A DNA stretch of 43,426 nt. It comes from an uncultured Eubacteriales bacterium (GTDB lineage Bacteria > Bacillota > Clostridia > Oscillospirales > Acutalibacteraceae). The notes beneath the pieces are model-generated. The model did not search any database. It was given only the letters and a program-made list of their open reading frames with translations, and was not told where the DNA came from. Shown in pieces: positions 35,003-42,963 of the stretch (the first letter of the stretch is position 1; each line of letters starts with the position of its first letter). The translations under genes were made by a program, and so were the position numbers. The stretch lies in assembly GCA_900314355.1 (NCBI GenBank), contig OMUY01000099.1, forward strand, positions 1-43,426, in the 5' to 3' direction.

Positions 35003-35144
35003 TTTTCGGCACCTCCATTTAAAGTATAAGCCTCCCTCTTTTTCAGCCGAGGGTCGGTATATTCCGTAAATTGACCGCGAATTTTTCATGCGGCTGTCGG
35101 AAAAATTTTTCCAACATAAAAAAGACCCTCAAAGAGGTGTAACA

Positions 35145-35173
35145 AATATATCACAAAAATAAAATTATGTCAA
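35145..35173 (-). promoter_or_regulatory. Promoter of the rpmG-secE-nusG unit
   Basis: Minus strand TTGACA (35168-35173), 17-base spacer, TATATT (35145-35150) preceded by TGA (extended -10). A small CCTC/GAGG hairpin followed by TTTTTT lies right at the transcription start (about 35110-35138) and could act as an early attenuator. Confidence 0.82.
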
Positions 35174-35224
35174 TAGTTTTAAATAATTTATTTGGAAATT
35201 GAAAAATATTTTTCCGAAGCATAT

Positions 35225-35255
35225 AAGCCCCGGCTTTATAGGTAAGCCGGGACTT
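35225..35255 (-). terminator. Terminator-like hairpin after the M18 aminopeptidase gene
   Basis: AAGCCCCGGCTT (35225-35236) pairs with AAGCCGGGACTT (35244-35255) with one G-U pair, ten bases from the stop codon. The T-rich run on the minus strand is displaced by some 12 bases, so efficiency is uncertain. Confidence 0.6.
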
Positions 35256-35264
35256 TGCGGACAA

Positions 35265-36659
35265 TTATTTAAAAAAGACCTCGAACGCTCTGTACGCCTG
35301 CCAGAGATCCGTTTTTGAAATAACCTCAAACGGCGCGTGCATTGACAGCACAGCGACTCCTACATCTACGACGTCTACGTCTAAATCCGCGACGAACTGA
35401 GCGACGGTTCCGCCGCCCCCGACGTCAACCTTGCCGAGAGCTCCAAGCTGCCATACCACATTGTTGTCGTCGAGCATGTTTCTGACTTTTCCGAAAAATT
35501 CCGCCGAACAGTCGGAAGTGCCGCTTTTGCCTCTCGCGCCGGTATATTTCATGACGGCTACGCCTTTATTTAAATAAGCGCAGTTGTTTTTGTCCATGAC
35601 CTCGGGATATGTGGGATCATACGCGGCTGTCACGTCTGCGGAAAGACATTCTGATTTTCTCAGAACCTGCCAGCCCTCAAGTCCCTCGGACTTTGCGAGG
35701 TCGTTTATGAAATATTTCATATATGAAGATCTAAGACCCGTGTTGCCCATGGAGCCTATCTCCTCTTTGTCGGTCAGCACCGACATAACAGTATATTCGG
35801 GGTTTTCGGCGTTAATACATGCCTGCGCCGCCGGATACGCGTCTACATTGTCATCGTGACCGTACGCGCCTATCATGGAACGGTCAAAACCTATATCCAC
35901 GGCCTTGAAAGCCGGAACAGCCTCGAGCTCGGACGAGAGAAAATCCTCCTCTGTCACGCCGTATTTTTCAAATAAGAGATTTAAAATATTGAGCTTTATA
36001 TTTTCGCTCGAATCATCGCCCTTGAAAGGTCTTGAACCCACAAGAAGATTGAGATCTTCGCCTTTTACTCCCGACGCGAGGCTCTTTTTCTCCTGCTCCT
36101 GTGCAAGGTGCGGAAGAAGGTCGGTTACGACGAATTCAGGATCGCCGTCGTCTTCGCCTATATTGACATTTACCTTTGTTCCGTCTCTTTTTACCATAAC
36201 GCCGTGGAGAGACATCGGAACAGTCGTCCACTGGTATTTTTTAATTCCGCCGTAATAGTGTGTTTTAAATAAAGCGAGACCGCCGTCCTGGTAAAGAGGA
36301 TTCTGCTTTAAGTCAAGCCTTGGGGAATCTATGTGGGCTGCGCATATTTTAACGCCTTCCGAAAGGCTCTTTTTTCCTATTACACAAAGAATAACGGCCT
36401 TTTCCCTGTTTACAAAATATACTTTGTCGCCGCTTGAATATTTTTTGCCGAACTCGTACTCCTTGAATCCTTTTTCACGTGCTTCGGAAACTATTTGGCG
36501 CACTCCTTCCCTTTCGGTCTTGGCGTTGTTCATAAACGTCTTGTATTTTTCGGCGAAATCGTAAGCTTTTTTTATTTCCCCGTCGCTCATTATTTCATAA
36601 GTATTCTTTTGCTTGAACATAAGCTTTTCTTCAAGGCTTTTTATTTCATCTTCTGTCAT
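35265..36659 (-). CDS. M18 family zinc aminopeptidase (aspartyl aminopeptidase-like)
   Basis: A 464-residue cytosolic metallopeptidase removing N-terminal residues, often acidic ones. Metal-site motifs are visible: AAHIDSPRLDLK (His109, Asp111), GAYGHDDNVDAYPA, LTDKEEIGSMG with the catalytic and metal-binding Glu pair, and a late MHAPFEV His. The substrate-loop stretch YYGGIKKYQW is typical of the family, where most relatives have the Tyr-Gly-Gly. Start ATG with GGGAG. It ends the prfA-tsaC/coaE-aminopeptidase run, 28 bases after the fusion gene. Confidence 0.92.
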   Translation of the reverse strand: MTEDEIKSLEEKLMFKQKNTYEIMSDGEIKKAYDFAEKYKTFMNNAKTEREGVRQIVSEAREKGFKEYEFGKKYSSGDKVYFVNREKAVILCVIGKKSLSEGVKICAAHIDSPRLDLKQNPLYQDGGLALFKTHYYGGIKKYQWTTVPMSLHGVMVKRDGTKVNVNIGEDDGDPEFVVTDLLPHLAQEQEKKSLASGVKGEDLNLLVGSRPFKGDDSSENIKLNILNLLFEKYGVTEEDFLSSELEAVPAFKAVDIGFDRSMIGAYGHDDNVDAYPAAQACINAENPEYTVMSVLTDKEEIGSMGNTGLRSSYMKYFINDLAKSEGLEGWQVLRKSECLSADVTAAYDPTYPEVMDKNNCAYLNKGVAVMKYTGARGKSGTSDCSAEFFGKVRNMLDDNNVVWQLGALGKVDVGGGGTVAQFVADLDVDVVDVGVAVLSMHAPFEVISKTDLWQAYRAFEVFFK

Positions 36660-36687
36660 TTTTTCTCTCCCTTTCCTGAAATAATAT

Positions 36688-38310
36688 TTATGTAAGACCG
36701 TATTTGTCGGTAAAATCTTTCAGCTCTTCCTTTATATCGTAAGGAGCGTAAGATTTCACGATATAGTCGGATTTATCAATAAAGAATTTTTCATCGAGCT
36801 GGGCGCTCATTCTTCTTTTTGCCTGCTCCTCGGTGACAGAATCCCTGTCCATTATCCTTTTAAGCCTTATTTCTTCCGGACATAAAACCGAAATTACAAC
36901 ATCGCATTTTTTGTCTGCTCCGCTTTCAAAAAGCTGTGACGCATCCATTACGGCGGCTTTCGCGCCTTCATTCAATGCGTCGTCAATCTCGTCAAAAGAG
37001 ATTTTAAGTATCGCCGGGTGCATAATTTCATCGAGTTTTTCAGTCTTAAGTTTATCCGAAAAAGCTCTGTAGGCGAGCAGTTTTCTGTCAAGCGTACCGT
37101 CATTTTTTATTATGTCTTTTCCGAATACCGCTGAAAGTTTATCTAAAACTGGAGATCCCGGCTCGACGACTTGTCTGGCTATTTTATCGGTATCGGAAAC
37201 AAAGCATCCCAAACTTTTAAGGTATTTCGCAACGTACCCTTTTCCGGCTCCGGTAAGACCTGTAAGACCGATGACGGGTCTTTTGTATGCGGAAACTATT
37301 TTGAACGCCGCCGCTCTGTAAAGTCTGTTGCATACGGCGAGACCTACGCCTCTTTTTGAAGGAGACCTGACAAAAGCTTTTTTTACATTTAGTTCGTCAA
37401 GCTCTCTCAAAGCGTCATAAAGTCTTTCGGCTGTCGTGAGAGGATCTTCTTTTTTCCCGAACGATACGGTTTTTTCTCCGGAAAAATATTTTTCCTCTCC
37501 GTCAAAGCATATTATTCCGTCGTGGGTATGATTTTGGGCGTAATCGATAAATTCGTCAAGATTTCCTTTTACAACCGTGACATCGGCCTTTGGCGAATAA
37601 TGTTTGTATTTCATACCCGGGCTTTCGGCTTTTTCACCGCTTTTTAAAGGATTTAAAGCGGCGCCGGATATTTTGACCGAACCGCATACATCTTTTATTT
37701 CACCAGGCGTTATCTTTCCGGGTCTTAAGATAACCGGGACCGAGCCTTCAAAAGAGACAACTGTAGACTCAACGCCTATTTCGCAGTCGCCTCCGTCGCA
37801 GATTGCGTCAACGCGTCCGTACATATCGTCTTTTACATATTTAAAAGAAGTGGGCGACGGCAGTCCGGAAATATTTGCGCTCGGAGCCGCAAGCGGGCAT
37901 GAATTTCTGATTATTTCCCTCGCTATCGGATTTGACGGCATTCTGACTGCCACGGTGTCCAATCCGCCCGATGTCCTGTTCGGAATTTTTTTTGATTTTT
38001 TTAATATTATTGTGAGAGGCCCAGGCCAGAATTTTTCGGCGAGCTTTTTCGCATTTTCAGGAATATCTTCGACGAGGTCAGCCCATTGCGATATATCGGA
38101 TATATGGACAATCAGCGGATTGTCCGAAGGTCTGCCCTTTGCCTCGTATATTTTTTTGACCGCGTCCTCGTTTTCCGCGTCGGCAGCGAGACCGTACACA
38201 GTCTCTGTCGGTATTACGCACAGACCGCCGTTTTTAAGTATGCTTGAGGCCTTTAAAATATCGTCTCTGTCTTTTTCTGCGTCTTTGGTCGTAAGGATAG
38301 CTGTTTTCAA
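36688..38310 (-). CDS. Fusion of threonylcarbamoyl-AMP synthase (Sua5/TsaC) and dephospho-CoA kinase (CoaE)
   Basis: A 540-residue two-enzyme protein. Residues 1-205 are the YrdC/Sua5 domain making threonylcarbamoyl-AMP for the t6A base of tRNA (GLCVIPTETVYGLAADA, KGRPSDNPLIVHI, PSANISGLPSPT, GVESTVVSF, LRPGKIT); 206-342 is the Sua5 C-terminal domain. From about 343 a complete dephospho-CoA kinase follows (IGLTGLTGAGKG, SDTDKIARQVVEPGSP, LDEIMHPAI, DASQLFESG, RRMSAQLDEK), the last CoA step. The Walker A ends GAGKG where kinases have Ser/Thr after Lys. The junction is near 37284. TTG start with AGGA somewhat far off (12 bases). No frameshift is seen at the join. Confidence 0.92.
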   Translation of the reverse strand: MKTAILTTKDAEKDRDDILKASSILKNGGLCVIPTETVYGLAADAENEDAVKKIYEAKGRPSDNPLIVHISDISQWADLVEDIPENAKKLAEKFWPGPLTIILKKSKKIPNRTSGGLDTVAVRMPSNPIAREIIRNSCPLAAPSANISGLPSPTSFKYVKDDMYGRVDAICDGGDCEIGVESTVVSFEGSVPVILRPGKITPGEIKDVCGSVKISGAALNPLKSGEKAESPGMKYKHYSPKADVTVVKGNLDEFIDYAQNHTHDGIICFDGEEKYFSGEKTVSFGKKEDPLTTAERLYDALRELDELNVKKAFVRSPSKRGVGLAVCNRLYRAAAFKIVSAYKRPVIGLTGLTGAGKGYVAKYLKSLGCFVSDTDKIARQVVEPGSPVLDKLSAVFGKDIIKNDGTLDRKLLAYRAFSDKLKTEKLDEIMHPAILKISFDEIDDALNEGAKAAVMDASQLFESGADKKCDVVISVLCPEEIRLKRIMDRDSVTEEQAKRRMSAQLDEKFFIDKSDYIVKSYAPYDIKEELKDFTDKYGLT

Positions 38311-38348
38311 TTTATCATTTCTTCCTAAAATATCACGGCGGAAAATAA

Positions 38349-39431
38349 TCAGACGTCCTGTCCGCCGTTTTCAAGTTTTTTCGCAGTGTCGAAGGAAATA
38401 AGCGCGTCGATAACAGAGTCGAGGTTGCCGTTCAGAATATTCTGAACTCCGTATACCGTAAGACCGATTCTGTGGTCGGTTACCCTGTCCTGAGGAAAAT
38501 TGTACGTTCTGATTTTTTCGGACCTGTCGCCTGTTCCGACCTGGCTGTGGCGCTCGCTGTCTCGTTCGGCTCGTTTTTTCTCCTGTTCGATATTGTAAAG
38601 CCTGGTTCTCAGAAGTTCAACGGCTCTGTCTTTATTCTGGTACTGGCTTCTTTCCACCTGACACTCGACAACCATACCTGTCGGTATGTGAATGACTCTG
38701 ACTGCAGACGACGTTTTGTTTACCTTCTGTCCGCCTGCACCCGACGAGCGGAAAACTTCGAATTTGAGATCTGCCGGGTCAAGTTCAAAATCCACCTTCT
38801 CCGCCTCCGGCAAAACGGAAACAGTCGCCGTGGACGTGTGTATTCTTCCGCCTGATTCCGTCTGCGGAACTCTCTGAACTCTGTGGACGCCGGACTCGAA
38901 TTTATACCTTGAGTAAGCGTCCGCTCCGCTTATCATCACCGACGCTTCTTTTACTCCGCCGAGTTCCGTTTCGTTCAGATTCAGAATTTCCGTTTTAAAA
39001 CCGCACTTGTCGTTGTACATAAGATACATTCTCAACAGGTCGGAAGCGAAAAGCGCGCTCTCTTCGCCGCCCGCGCCGCATCTTATCTCAAGAATGATAT
39101 TTTTGCCGTCGTTTGGATCTTTCGGAATAAGAAGAATCTTAAGCTCGTTTTCAAGCTTCTCGATTTTTTCTTCGAGGCTTCTGAGCTCTTCCTTCGCGAG
39201 CTCCTTCATCTCCTGATCGTTTTCGCTGCCGATGATTTCAAGGCAGTCTTTTTTTTCGTCCGTCGTTTTCCTGTATTCCCGGTATTTTGAAACAATAGGC
39301 TCAATTCCCTTCTGTTCCTTCAGAAGAGACGACATTTTTTCGGAATCGGAAGATATTTCGGGCGAGCATAAAAGCGCGTTTATCTCGTCGTACCTTCTCG
39401 ATACCTTTTCAAGCTGTGAATCAATATCCAT
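38349..39431 (-). CDS. prfA: Peptide chain release factor 1
   Basis: A 360-residue RF1 reading UAA and UAG. Seen: the stop-codon PxT motif in RVPQTESGGRIHTS (about 187-200), the catalytic GGQ in RSSGAGGQKVNKTSSAVR (Gln at about 235), and IPTGMVVECQVERSQYQNK. PxT instead of SPF rules out RF2. ATG 39431 is chosen over the adjacent TTG 39434; no strong ribosome site is present. prmC, its usual methylase partner, is not adjacent; the Sua5-CoaE fusion follows after 38 bases. Confidence 0.96.
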   Translation of the reverse strand: MDIDSQLEKVSRRYDEINALLCSPEISSDSEKMSSLLKEQKGIEPIVSKYREYRKTTDEKKDCLEIIGSENDQEMKELAKEELRSLEEKIEKLENELKILLIPKDPNDGKNIILEIRCGAGGEESALFASDLLRMYLMYNDKCGFKTEILNLNETELGGVKEASVMISGADAYSRYKFESGVHRVQRVPQTESGGRIHTSTATVSVLPEAEKVDFELDPADLKFEVFRSSGAGGQKVNKTSSAVRVIHIPTGMVVECQVERSQYQNKDRAVELLRTRLYNIEQEKKRAERDSERHSQVGTGDRSEKIRTYNFPQDRVTDHRIGLTVYGVQNILNGNLDSVIDALISFDTAKKLENGGQDV

Positions 39432-39517
39432 CAATCAAAAACCGAAAACCGCGCGAAAAAAAATTTCATGCGGCACAAAAAAAACGAAAATAAAAACCGA
39501 CGGGCAGAACGGAAAAA

Positions 39518-39751
39518 TCAGTCGTCGTCGCCGTCTAAATCGAGTTTATCGAGAATATCTCTGAGAACTCTTACCTGCTCCTTTGTCAAAGTTATTCCCT
39601 TTCCCATGCTCTTGTGGTCCGGACCCCAGTCTCTAATATCGTATTTTGGAGGTCTGTCGGACCATGATACCAAATTAAGTTCTCTCTGCCATGTGCCGGA
39701 CTGAGAGATTACTCCGAGCTCTTCAACTATTTCGTGTTTAAATTCAGGCAT
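39518..39751 (-). CDS. YdbC/PC4-like single-stranded nucleic acid binding protein
   Basis: A 77-residue protein resembling the bacterial YdbC family (PC4 fold), which binds single-stranded DNA. Seen: ISQSGTWQRELNLVSWSDRPPKYDIRDWGPDHKSMGKGITLTKEQVRVLRDIL, the conserved beta-sheet then helix, and an acidic tail. The role in the cell is not well defined. ATG with GGAGG eight bases ahead; its own promoter lies at 39802-39830. Gap to prfA is 86 bases. Confidence 0.88.
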   Translation of the reverse strand: MPEFKHEIVEELGVISQSGTWQRELNLVSWSDRPPKYDIRDWGPDHKSMGKGITLTKEQVRVLRDILDKLDLDGDDD

Positions 39752-39801
39752 AATATTATCCTCCTGTAATTATATTTATATAGTTATATTATTTAATATT
39801 T

Positions 39802-39830
39802 ATTATATTAAATAATATAATAAATTTCAA
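39802..39830 (-). promoter_or_regulatory. Promoter of ydbC with overlapping inverted repeat
   Basis: Minus strand TTGAAA (39825-39830), 17-base spacer, TATAAT (39802-39807). An 11-bp inverted repeat (ATTATTTAATA 39788-39798 with 39806-39816) overlaps the -10 and could be an operator, though the region is very AT-rich. Confidence 0.72.
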
Positions 39831-39872
39831 TAGCAGTTATACAAAAAATTGCAAATCTTTGATTTTTTTATT

Positions 39873-39916
39873 AAAAAGAAGAGTCCGGCGGTATTTCACG
39901 TCGGACTTTTCTTTTT
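39873..39916. terminator. Bidirectional terminator-like hairpin
   Basis: AGTCCG (39882-39887) pairs with CGGACT (39902-39907), extended by A-rich/T-rich arms so that either strand ends in a T-rich run. No annotated plus-strand gene lies upstream, so on the minus strand it would end any transcript coming from the 39917-40474 region. Confidence 0.6.
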
Positions 39917-39964
39917 GTCGGATCATATTTTTGAAAGGAATGGTATATATAAAAAGGAGGTCTG

Positions 39965-40009
39965 TTAAATTAATAAAAGTTGTGGTTTATGTTTTTGTCT
40001 CTCTGTCAT
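39965..40009 (-). other. Short ORF, second copy of a duplicated gene start
   Basis: Minus strand ATG at 40009 reads MTERQKHKPQLLLI then stop. It is a diverged copy of the start at 40106 and lacks a good ribosome binding site. Translation is unproven. Confidence 0.25.
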
Positions 40010-40108
40010 TTTTTTAGTCCCGGACTTCAATCTGAAATTTCATTTTCAAAAAGAAGTCCGTATTCAAAGCCTCGGATCGGGTTTATGGTTTTTGTCTCTC
40101 TGCCATTT
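39984..40108. repeat. Imperfect direct repeat pair (about 29 bases each)
   Basis: Copies at 39984-40011 and 40079-40108 share TTTTTGTCTCTCTG and flanks, differing by one substitution and one inserted base. Between them lies an 8-bp perfect stem (CGGACTTC 40021-40028 with GAAGTCCG 40053-40060). The rest of 39917-40413 contains no convincing long gene. Confidence 0.7.
40083..40106 (-). other. Short leader-like ORF with good ribosome binding site
   Basis: Minus strand ATG at 40106 with GAGGAG a suitable distance upstream reads MAERQKP then stop. It might be a leader peptide or the remnant start of a lost gene. No direct evidence of translation. Confidence 0.3.
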
Positions 40109-40337
40109 ATCTCTCCTCGGTTTACGGCTAAAATATACTCCCGGTTAATTAAAATAAACTTGAGCGGAATTTTAATCAACCTTAAAATCGAAAATTTTTT
40201 AAATTTTACGGTTTTAAGATAAATTTAACTGTTCTATAAGCTTTATTTAAGCTTTTACTTGGGATTTTGAGCCATTTCCGCCTCAAATACCGTAATTTTT
40301 GAAAAAACGAAAACGTTTCCGCAGCAAAAAAACAGTA

Positions 40338-40351
40338 AAAAACGCGTTTTT
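40338..40351. promoter_or_regulatory. 14-bp palindrome and AACGTTTCC site upstream of lgt
   Basis: AAAAACGCGTTTTT is a perfect palindrome. About 25 bases upstream (about 40308-40320) lies GAAAACGTTTCCG, one base off the core of the 26-bp palindrome at 30809-30834. Both precede the lgt promoter by 60-100 bases; operator function is inference. Confidence 0.35.
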
Positions 40352-40413
40352 AATGTTAAAATACAACCTGCACCGCGAAATTTATTGAAAATATTTTATT
40401 AATTTTATAATTG

Positions 40414-40442
40414 TTGAATAAAGAGTTTTATTATGATATAAT
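40414..40442 (+). promoter_or_regulatory. Promoter of lgt-folD
   Basis: TTGAAT (40414-40419), 17-base spacer, TATAAT (40437-40442) preceded by TGA, an extended -10. Leader of about 25 bases. Confidence 0.85.
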
Positions 40443-40474
40443 TTTTTAAATATAATATCAGGAGGATTTTTCAT

Positions 40475-41512
40475 TTGAAATTTTTTCAGGACGCCGTAGA
40501 AGTCGCGTTCACGGGTCTTAAACATACATTCACGGTATCGTCCGTTTTCTGTGAATTCAGTATAGGCGGCCGCGATTACTCAATAAAATGGTACGGGGTA
40601 ATAATAGCTTTCGGCTTCATACTCGCCGCTCTGTACGGCGGGAGGCGCGCGTACACATGGCACATGGACATAGGCAAAATGCTGGATATACTTTTTTTCG
40701 GCACGATTGGCGGAGTACTTGGAGCAAGGATTTACTATGTGATTTTCCGCTGGGAATATTATTCCGTTCATCTATCGGAAATTTTTAAAGTATGGCACGG
40801 AGGTCTCGCAATTTACGGTGGAGTAATCGGCGGACTTATAGCGGCTTTTATCACAAGCAAAGTTATAAAATTGAATTTCATGAATCTTCTCGATTTAGCC
40901 GGTATGAGTTTTCTTATCGGTCAGGGAATAGGCAGATGGGGAAATTACGCGAACCAGGAGGCGTTCGGAGTGAATACGGACTCGCCGTTCGGAATGATTT
41001 CCGCAAAAACGACGAGATACATTTTGGAACATCAGTCCGAACTGCCGGGAGTTGATCCGTTCAAACCGGTTCATCCGACTTTTTTGTACGAATCGGTGTG
41101 GTGTCTGTTGGGATTTCTTGTGCTCTACCTTATATTTAAAAAGGGAAGAAGATTTTCGGGAGAAATATTTTTATCATACTTGATCTGGTACGGAGCCGAA
41201 AGAGCAGTAGTCGAGGGATTGAGAACAGACAGTCTTTATTTCGCGGGAACCGATATCAGAGTTTCTCAGGCGCTCGCCGCCGTCGGAGCTGTCGCCGCAT
41301 TTGCCGCGCTGATTATTCTTGAAATAAAATTCAGAAAAAATCCCAAACCCGTCGAAGGTCAGGACTACTATATAGAGCCGGAGCCGTTTTTTAAATTCGA
41401 GAAAAAGAGAGCTAAAGGCGCGCCGGGCGAAAAAATACCGATTACAGACAAATTCAAAGACGAAACAGAAAAACCTGATGGAAACGACAGCGGCAGAATT
41501 TCGGATAAATAA
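40475..41512 (+). CDS. lgt: Prolipoprotein diacylglyceryl transferase
   Basis: A 345-residue membrane enzyme moving diacylglycerol from phosphatidylglycerol to the lipobox cysteine of lipoproteins. Seen: IKWYGVIIAFGF, VWHGGLAIYGGVIGG, the signature GIGRWGNYANQEAFG with catalytic-region Arg154, HPTFLYES and a late IRVSQ segment; seven membrane spans are visible. A ~30-residue N-terminal extension and a ~55-residue charged C-terminal tail (about 288-345) are longer than usual. TTG start with GGAGG nine bases ahead. folD follows after 21 bases. Confidence 0.96.
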   Translation: MKFFQDAVEVAFTGLKHTFTVSSVFCEFSIGGRDYSIKWYGVIIAFGFILAALYGGRRAYTWHMDIGKMLDILFFGTIGGVLGARIYYVIFRWEYYSVHLSEIFKVWHGGLAIYGGVIGGLIAAFITSKVIKLNFMNLLDLAGMSFLIGQGIGRWGNYANQEAFGVNTDSPFGMISAKTTRYILEHQSELPGVDPFKPVHPTFLYESVWCLLGFLVLYLIFKKGRRFSGEIFLSYLIWYGAERAVVEGLRTDSLYFAGTDIRVSQALAAVGAVAAFAALIILEIKFRKNPKPVEGQDYYIEPEPFFKFEKKRAKGAPGEKIPITDKFKDETEKPDGNDSGRISDK

Positions 41513-41533
41513 AAAATTTAAGGAGAAAATATT

Positions 41534-42388
41534 ATGTATACAAAAATTGACGGAAAAGCCGTAGCTGCGAAAATAAAAGACGAGTGCGCTCTGAAAGCCG
41601 AAGAACTGAAAGCCAGAGGAAAAGAACCGGGACTCGCAGTGATAATAGTCGGTAATAATCCCGCTTCGAGAGTTTACGTTAATTCAAAGGAAAGAGACTG
41701 CAAAGAAGTCGGAATAAATTCCTACGAATACGCCCTGCCGGAAACTACTACGACCGATGAGCTTCTTGAACTTATAGAAAAACTCAATAACGACGTCAGA
41801 GCGGACGGAATCTTATGCCAGCTTCCCGCGCCGAAACAGATAGACGAAAAGAAAGTTTTGAATTTAATTTCCCCCGAAAAAGACGTTGACGGATTTCATC
41901 CGGTAAACGTGGGACGTCTTGTCACAGGCGAAAAGGGATTCGTTCCATGCACTCCCGCCGGAATAATTGAAATGCTTAAATATTACTCGATTGACGCCGA
42001 CGGCAAGAACTCAGTCATAATAGGAAGGTCAAATATTGTCGGAAAACCCATGGCGGCGTTGATGCTCAAAGAGAACGCTACTGTCACGGTATGCCACTCC
42101 CACACGAAAAATCTCGCGGATATTACGAGAAACGCCGATATTCTCATTGCCGCTGTCGGCAAGACGAAATTTGTCAAGGCCGATATGATAAAAGACGGCG
42201 CAGTCGTCATTGATGTCGGAATGGACAGAGACGAAAACGGAAAGCTCTGCGGAGACGTTGATTTTGAAAACGTCGCGCCGAAGTGCTCTTATATAACGCC
42301 TGTTCCGGGAGGAGTGGGACCGATGACGAGGGCGATGCTTTTAAAAAACACTCTGACCGCCGCCAAAAATTTTATGTCGGTAAAATAA
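41534..42388 (+). CDS. folD: Bifunctional methylenetetrahydrofolate dehydrogenase/cyclohydrolase
   Basis: A 284-residue NADP enzyme interconverting methylene-, methenyl- and formyl-tetrahydrofolate. Seen: PGLAVIIVGNNPASRVYVNSKERDC with catalytic Lys near 56, DGILCQLPAPKQI, PEKDVDGFHPVNVGRL, CTPAGIIEML, VIIGRSNIVGKPMAALM (Rossmann loop) and ITPVPGGVGPMTRAML. Normal length. ATG with AAGGAG. Co-transcribed with lgt; a terminator lies 170 bases downstream. Confidence 0.97.
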   Translation: MYTKIDGKAVAAKIKDECALKAEELKARGKEPGLAVIIVGNNPASRVYVNSKERDCKEVGINSYEYALPETTTTDELLELIEKLNNDVRADGILCQLPAPKQIDEKKVLNLISPEKDVDGFHPVNVGRLVTGEKGFVPCTPAGIIEMLKYYSIDADGKNSVIIGRSNIVGKPMAALMLKENATVTVCHSHTKNLADITRNADILIAAVGKTKFVKADMIKDGAVVIDVGMDRDENGKLCGDVDFENVAPKCSYITPVPGGVGPMTRAMLLKNTLTAAKNFMSVK

Positions 42389-42556
42389 ATTATTTTTAAG
42401 TTAAATTTATTTAAAATTAATTTTCTCTCAAGCTGACAACGCTATATTATATTCAATTCCAAAAGAAAGAAGACGATTCCGATGTGGCAATACAGCGGAG
42501 AAATGAAAAACAGCAGGAGAAATTAATATAGATTTTTTCATATGGTTCCTACCTAC

Positions 42557-42592
42557 AAAAAAGCCGAGGTCTGATTTTTCCACGGCTTTTTT
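42557..42592. terminator. Bidirectional terminator downstream of folD
   Basis: AAAAAAGCCG (42557-42566) pairs perfectly with CGGCTTTTTT (42583-42592) around a 16-base loop. The 42389-42556 stretch holds no gene that I can support. Confidence 0.85.
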
Positions 42593-42684
42593 CATATATT
42601 GAAAGATGATGATTATCAATATTTAGATTAGCTCTCTATTGGAAAATTGCGAAAAACAATATATATTGATTTTCGCGTAAGCTA

Positions 42685-42712
42685 TTGACAACTTAAAAAA
42701 AACTGATATAAT
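42685..42712 (+). promoter_or_regulatory. Strong promoter of a candidate small RNA
   Basis: TTGACA (42685-42690), 16-base spacer, TATAAT (42707-42712) preceded by TGA (extended -10). No gene start with a ribosome site follows within the next 90 bases before a terminator. Confidence 0.85.
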
Positions 42713-42718
42713 TATTTT

Positions 42719-42813
42719 AGTATTCAATGTTGTCGACATTTTTTGTTGCTGATAGTGAAGACCTCCTTTTATATTTTTTTAACAGACTGTTTGGAAAACG
42801 GTCTGTTTTTTTT
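42719..42813 (+). ncRNA. Candidate small RNA with anti-Shine-Dalgarno-like seed
   Basis: About 95 bases from a strong extended -10 promoter to a terminator (AACAGAC 42781-42787 with GTCTGTT 42801-42807, then eight T). A small 5' hairpin is possible (AATGT/ACATT, 42726-42740, overlapping the palindrome TGTCGACA). The middle is unpaired and contains GACCTCCTTTTA (about 42762-42773), nearly the 3' tail of 16S rRNA, so it could mask ribosome binding sites by base pairing. An open reading frame from 42727 crosses the terminator and has no ribosome site, so coding is unlikely. Confidence 0.5.
42781..42813 (+). terminator. Terminator of the candidate small RNA
   Basis: Stem AACAGAC/GTCTGTT with further partial pairing inside, followed by TTTTTTTTG. 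Confidence 0.85.
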
Positions 42814-42867
42814 GCCCTTTTTTATCTGCCGCGAAGCGAACCGCAGTTGATTTTTAAACGGCATATA

Positions 42868-42907
42868 CAAAAAAAGAAATTTTCCCCGGTCAAATCAGCC
42901 GGGGAAA
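42868..42907 (-). terminator. Terminator of the small peptide gene
   Basis: On the minus strand TTTCCCCGG (42899-42907) pairs with CCGGGGAAA (42881-42889), nine perfect pairs, followed by ATTTCTTTTTTT. It lies about 57 bases after the stop of the peptide at 42964-43104 and supports that gene being expressed. Confidence 0.85.
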
Positions 42908-42963
42908 TCTCTTGTTGAAGGAATCTTAATTTATGAAATAAAACAAAAAAGACAAAATTGAAA

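Noticed and set aside
37604-38401. Long plus-strand frame (265 codons) opposite the TsaC domain
   Set aside because: It lies antisense to a well-recognised enzyme, has no ribosome site and no recognisable domain; it is a shadow frame.
39781-39840. AT-rich inverted repeats as a replication origin or attachment site
   Set aside because: They coincide with a good ydbC promoter and no DnaA boxes, integrase gene or target duplication are seen.
39980-40222. Plus-strand frame of 80 codons with an internally repeated FMxFxSLxxF pattern
   Set aside because: The start is a TTG 19 bases from the nearest GGAGG, and the apparent protein repeat is explained by the direct repeat; the minus-strand reading has a better ribosome site.
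42428-42619. Minus-strand frame of 63 codons after folD
   Set aside because: Spans the bidirectional terminator hairpin at 42557-42592 and has no ribosome binding site.
42727-42918. Plus-strand frame of 63 codons downstream of the strong promoter at 42685
   Set aside because: Crosses a strong intrinsic terminator, lacks a ribosome site, and composition changes abruptly; small RNA is more likely.
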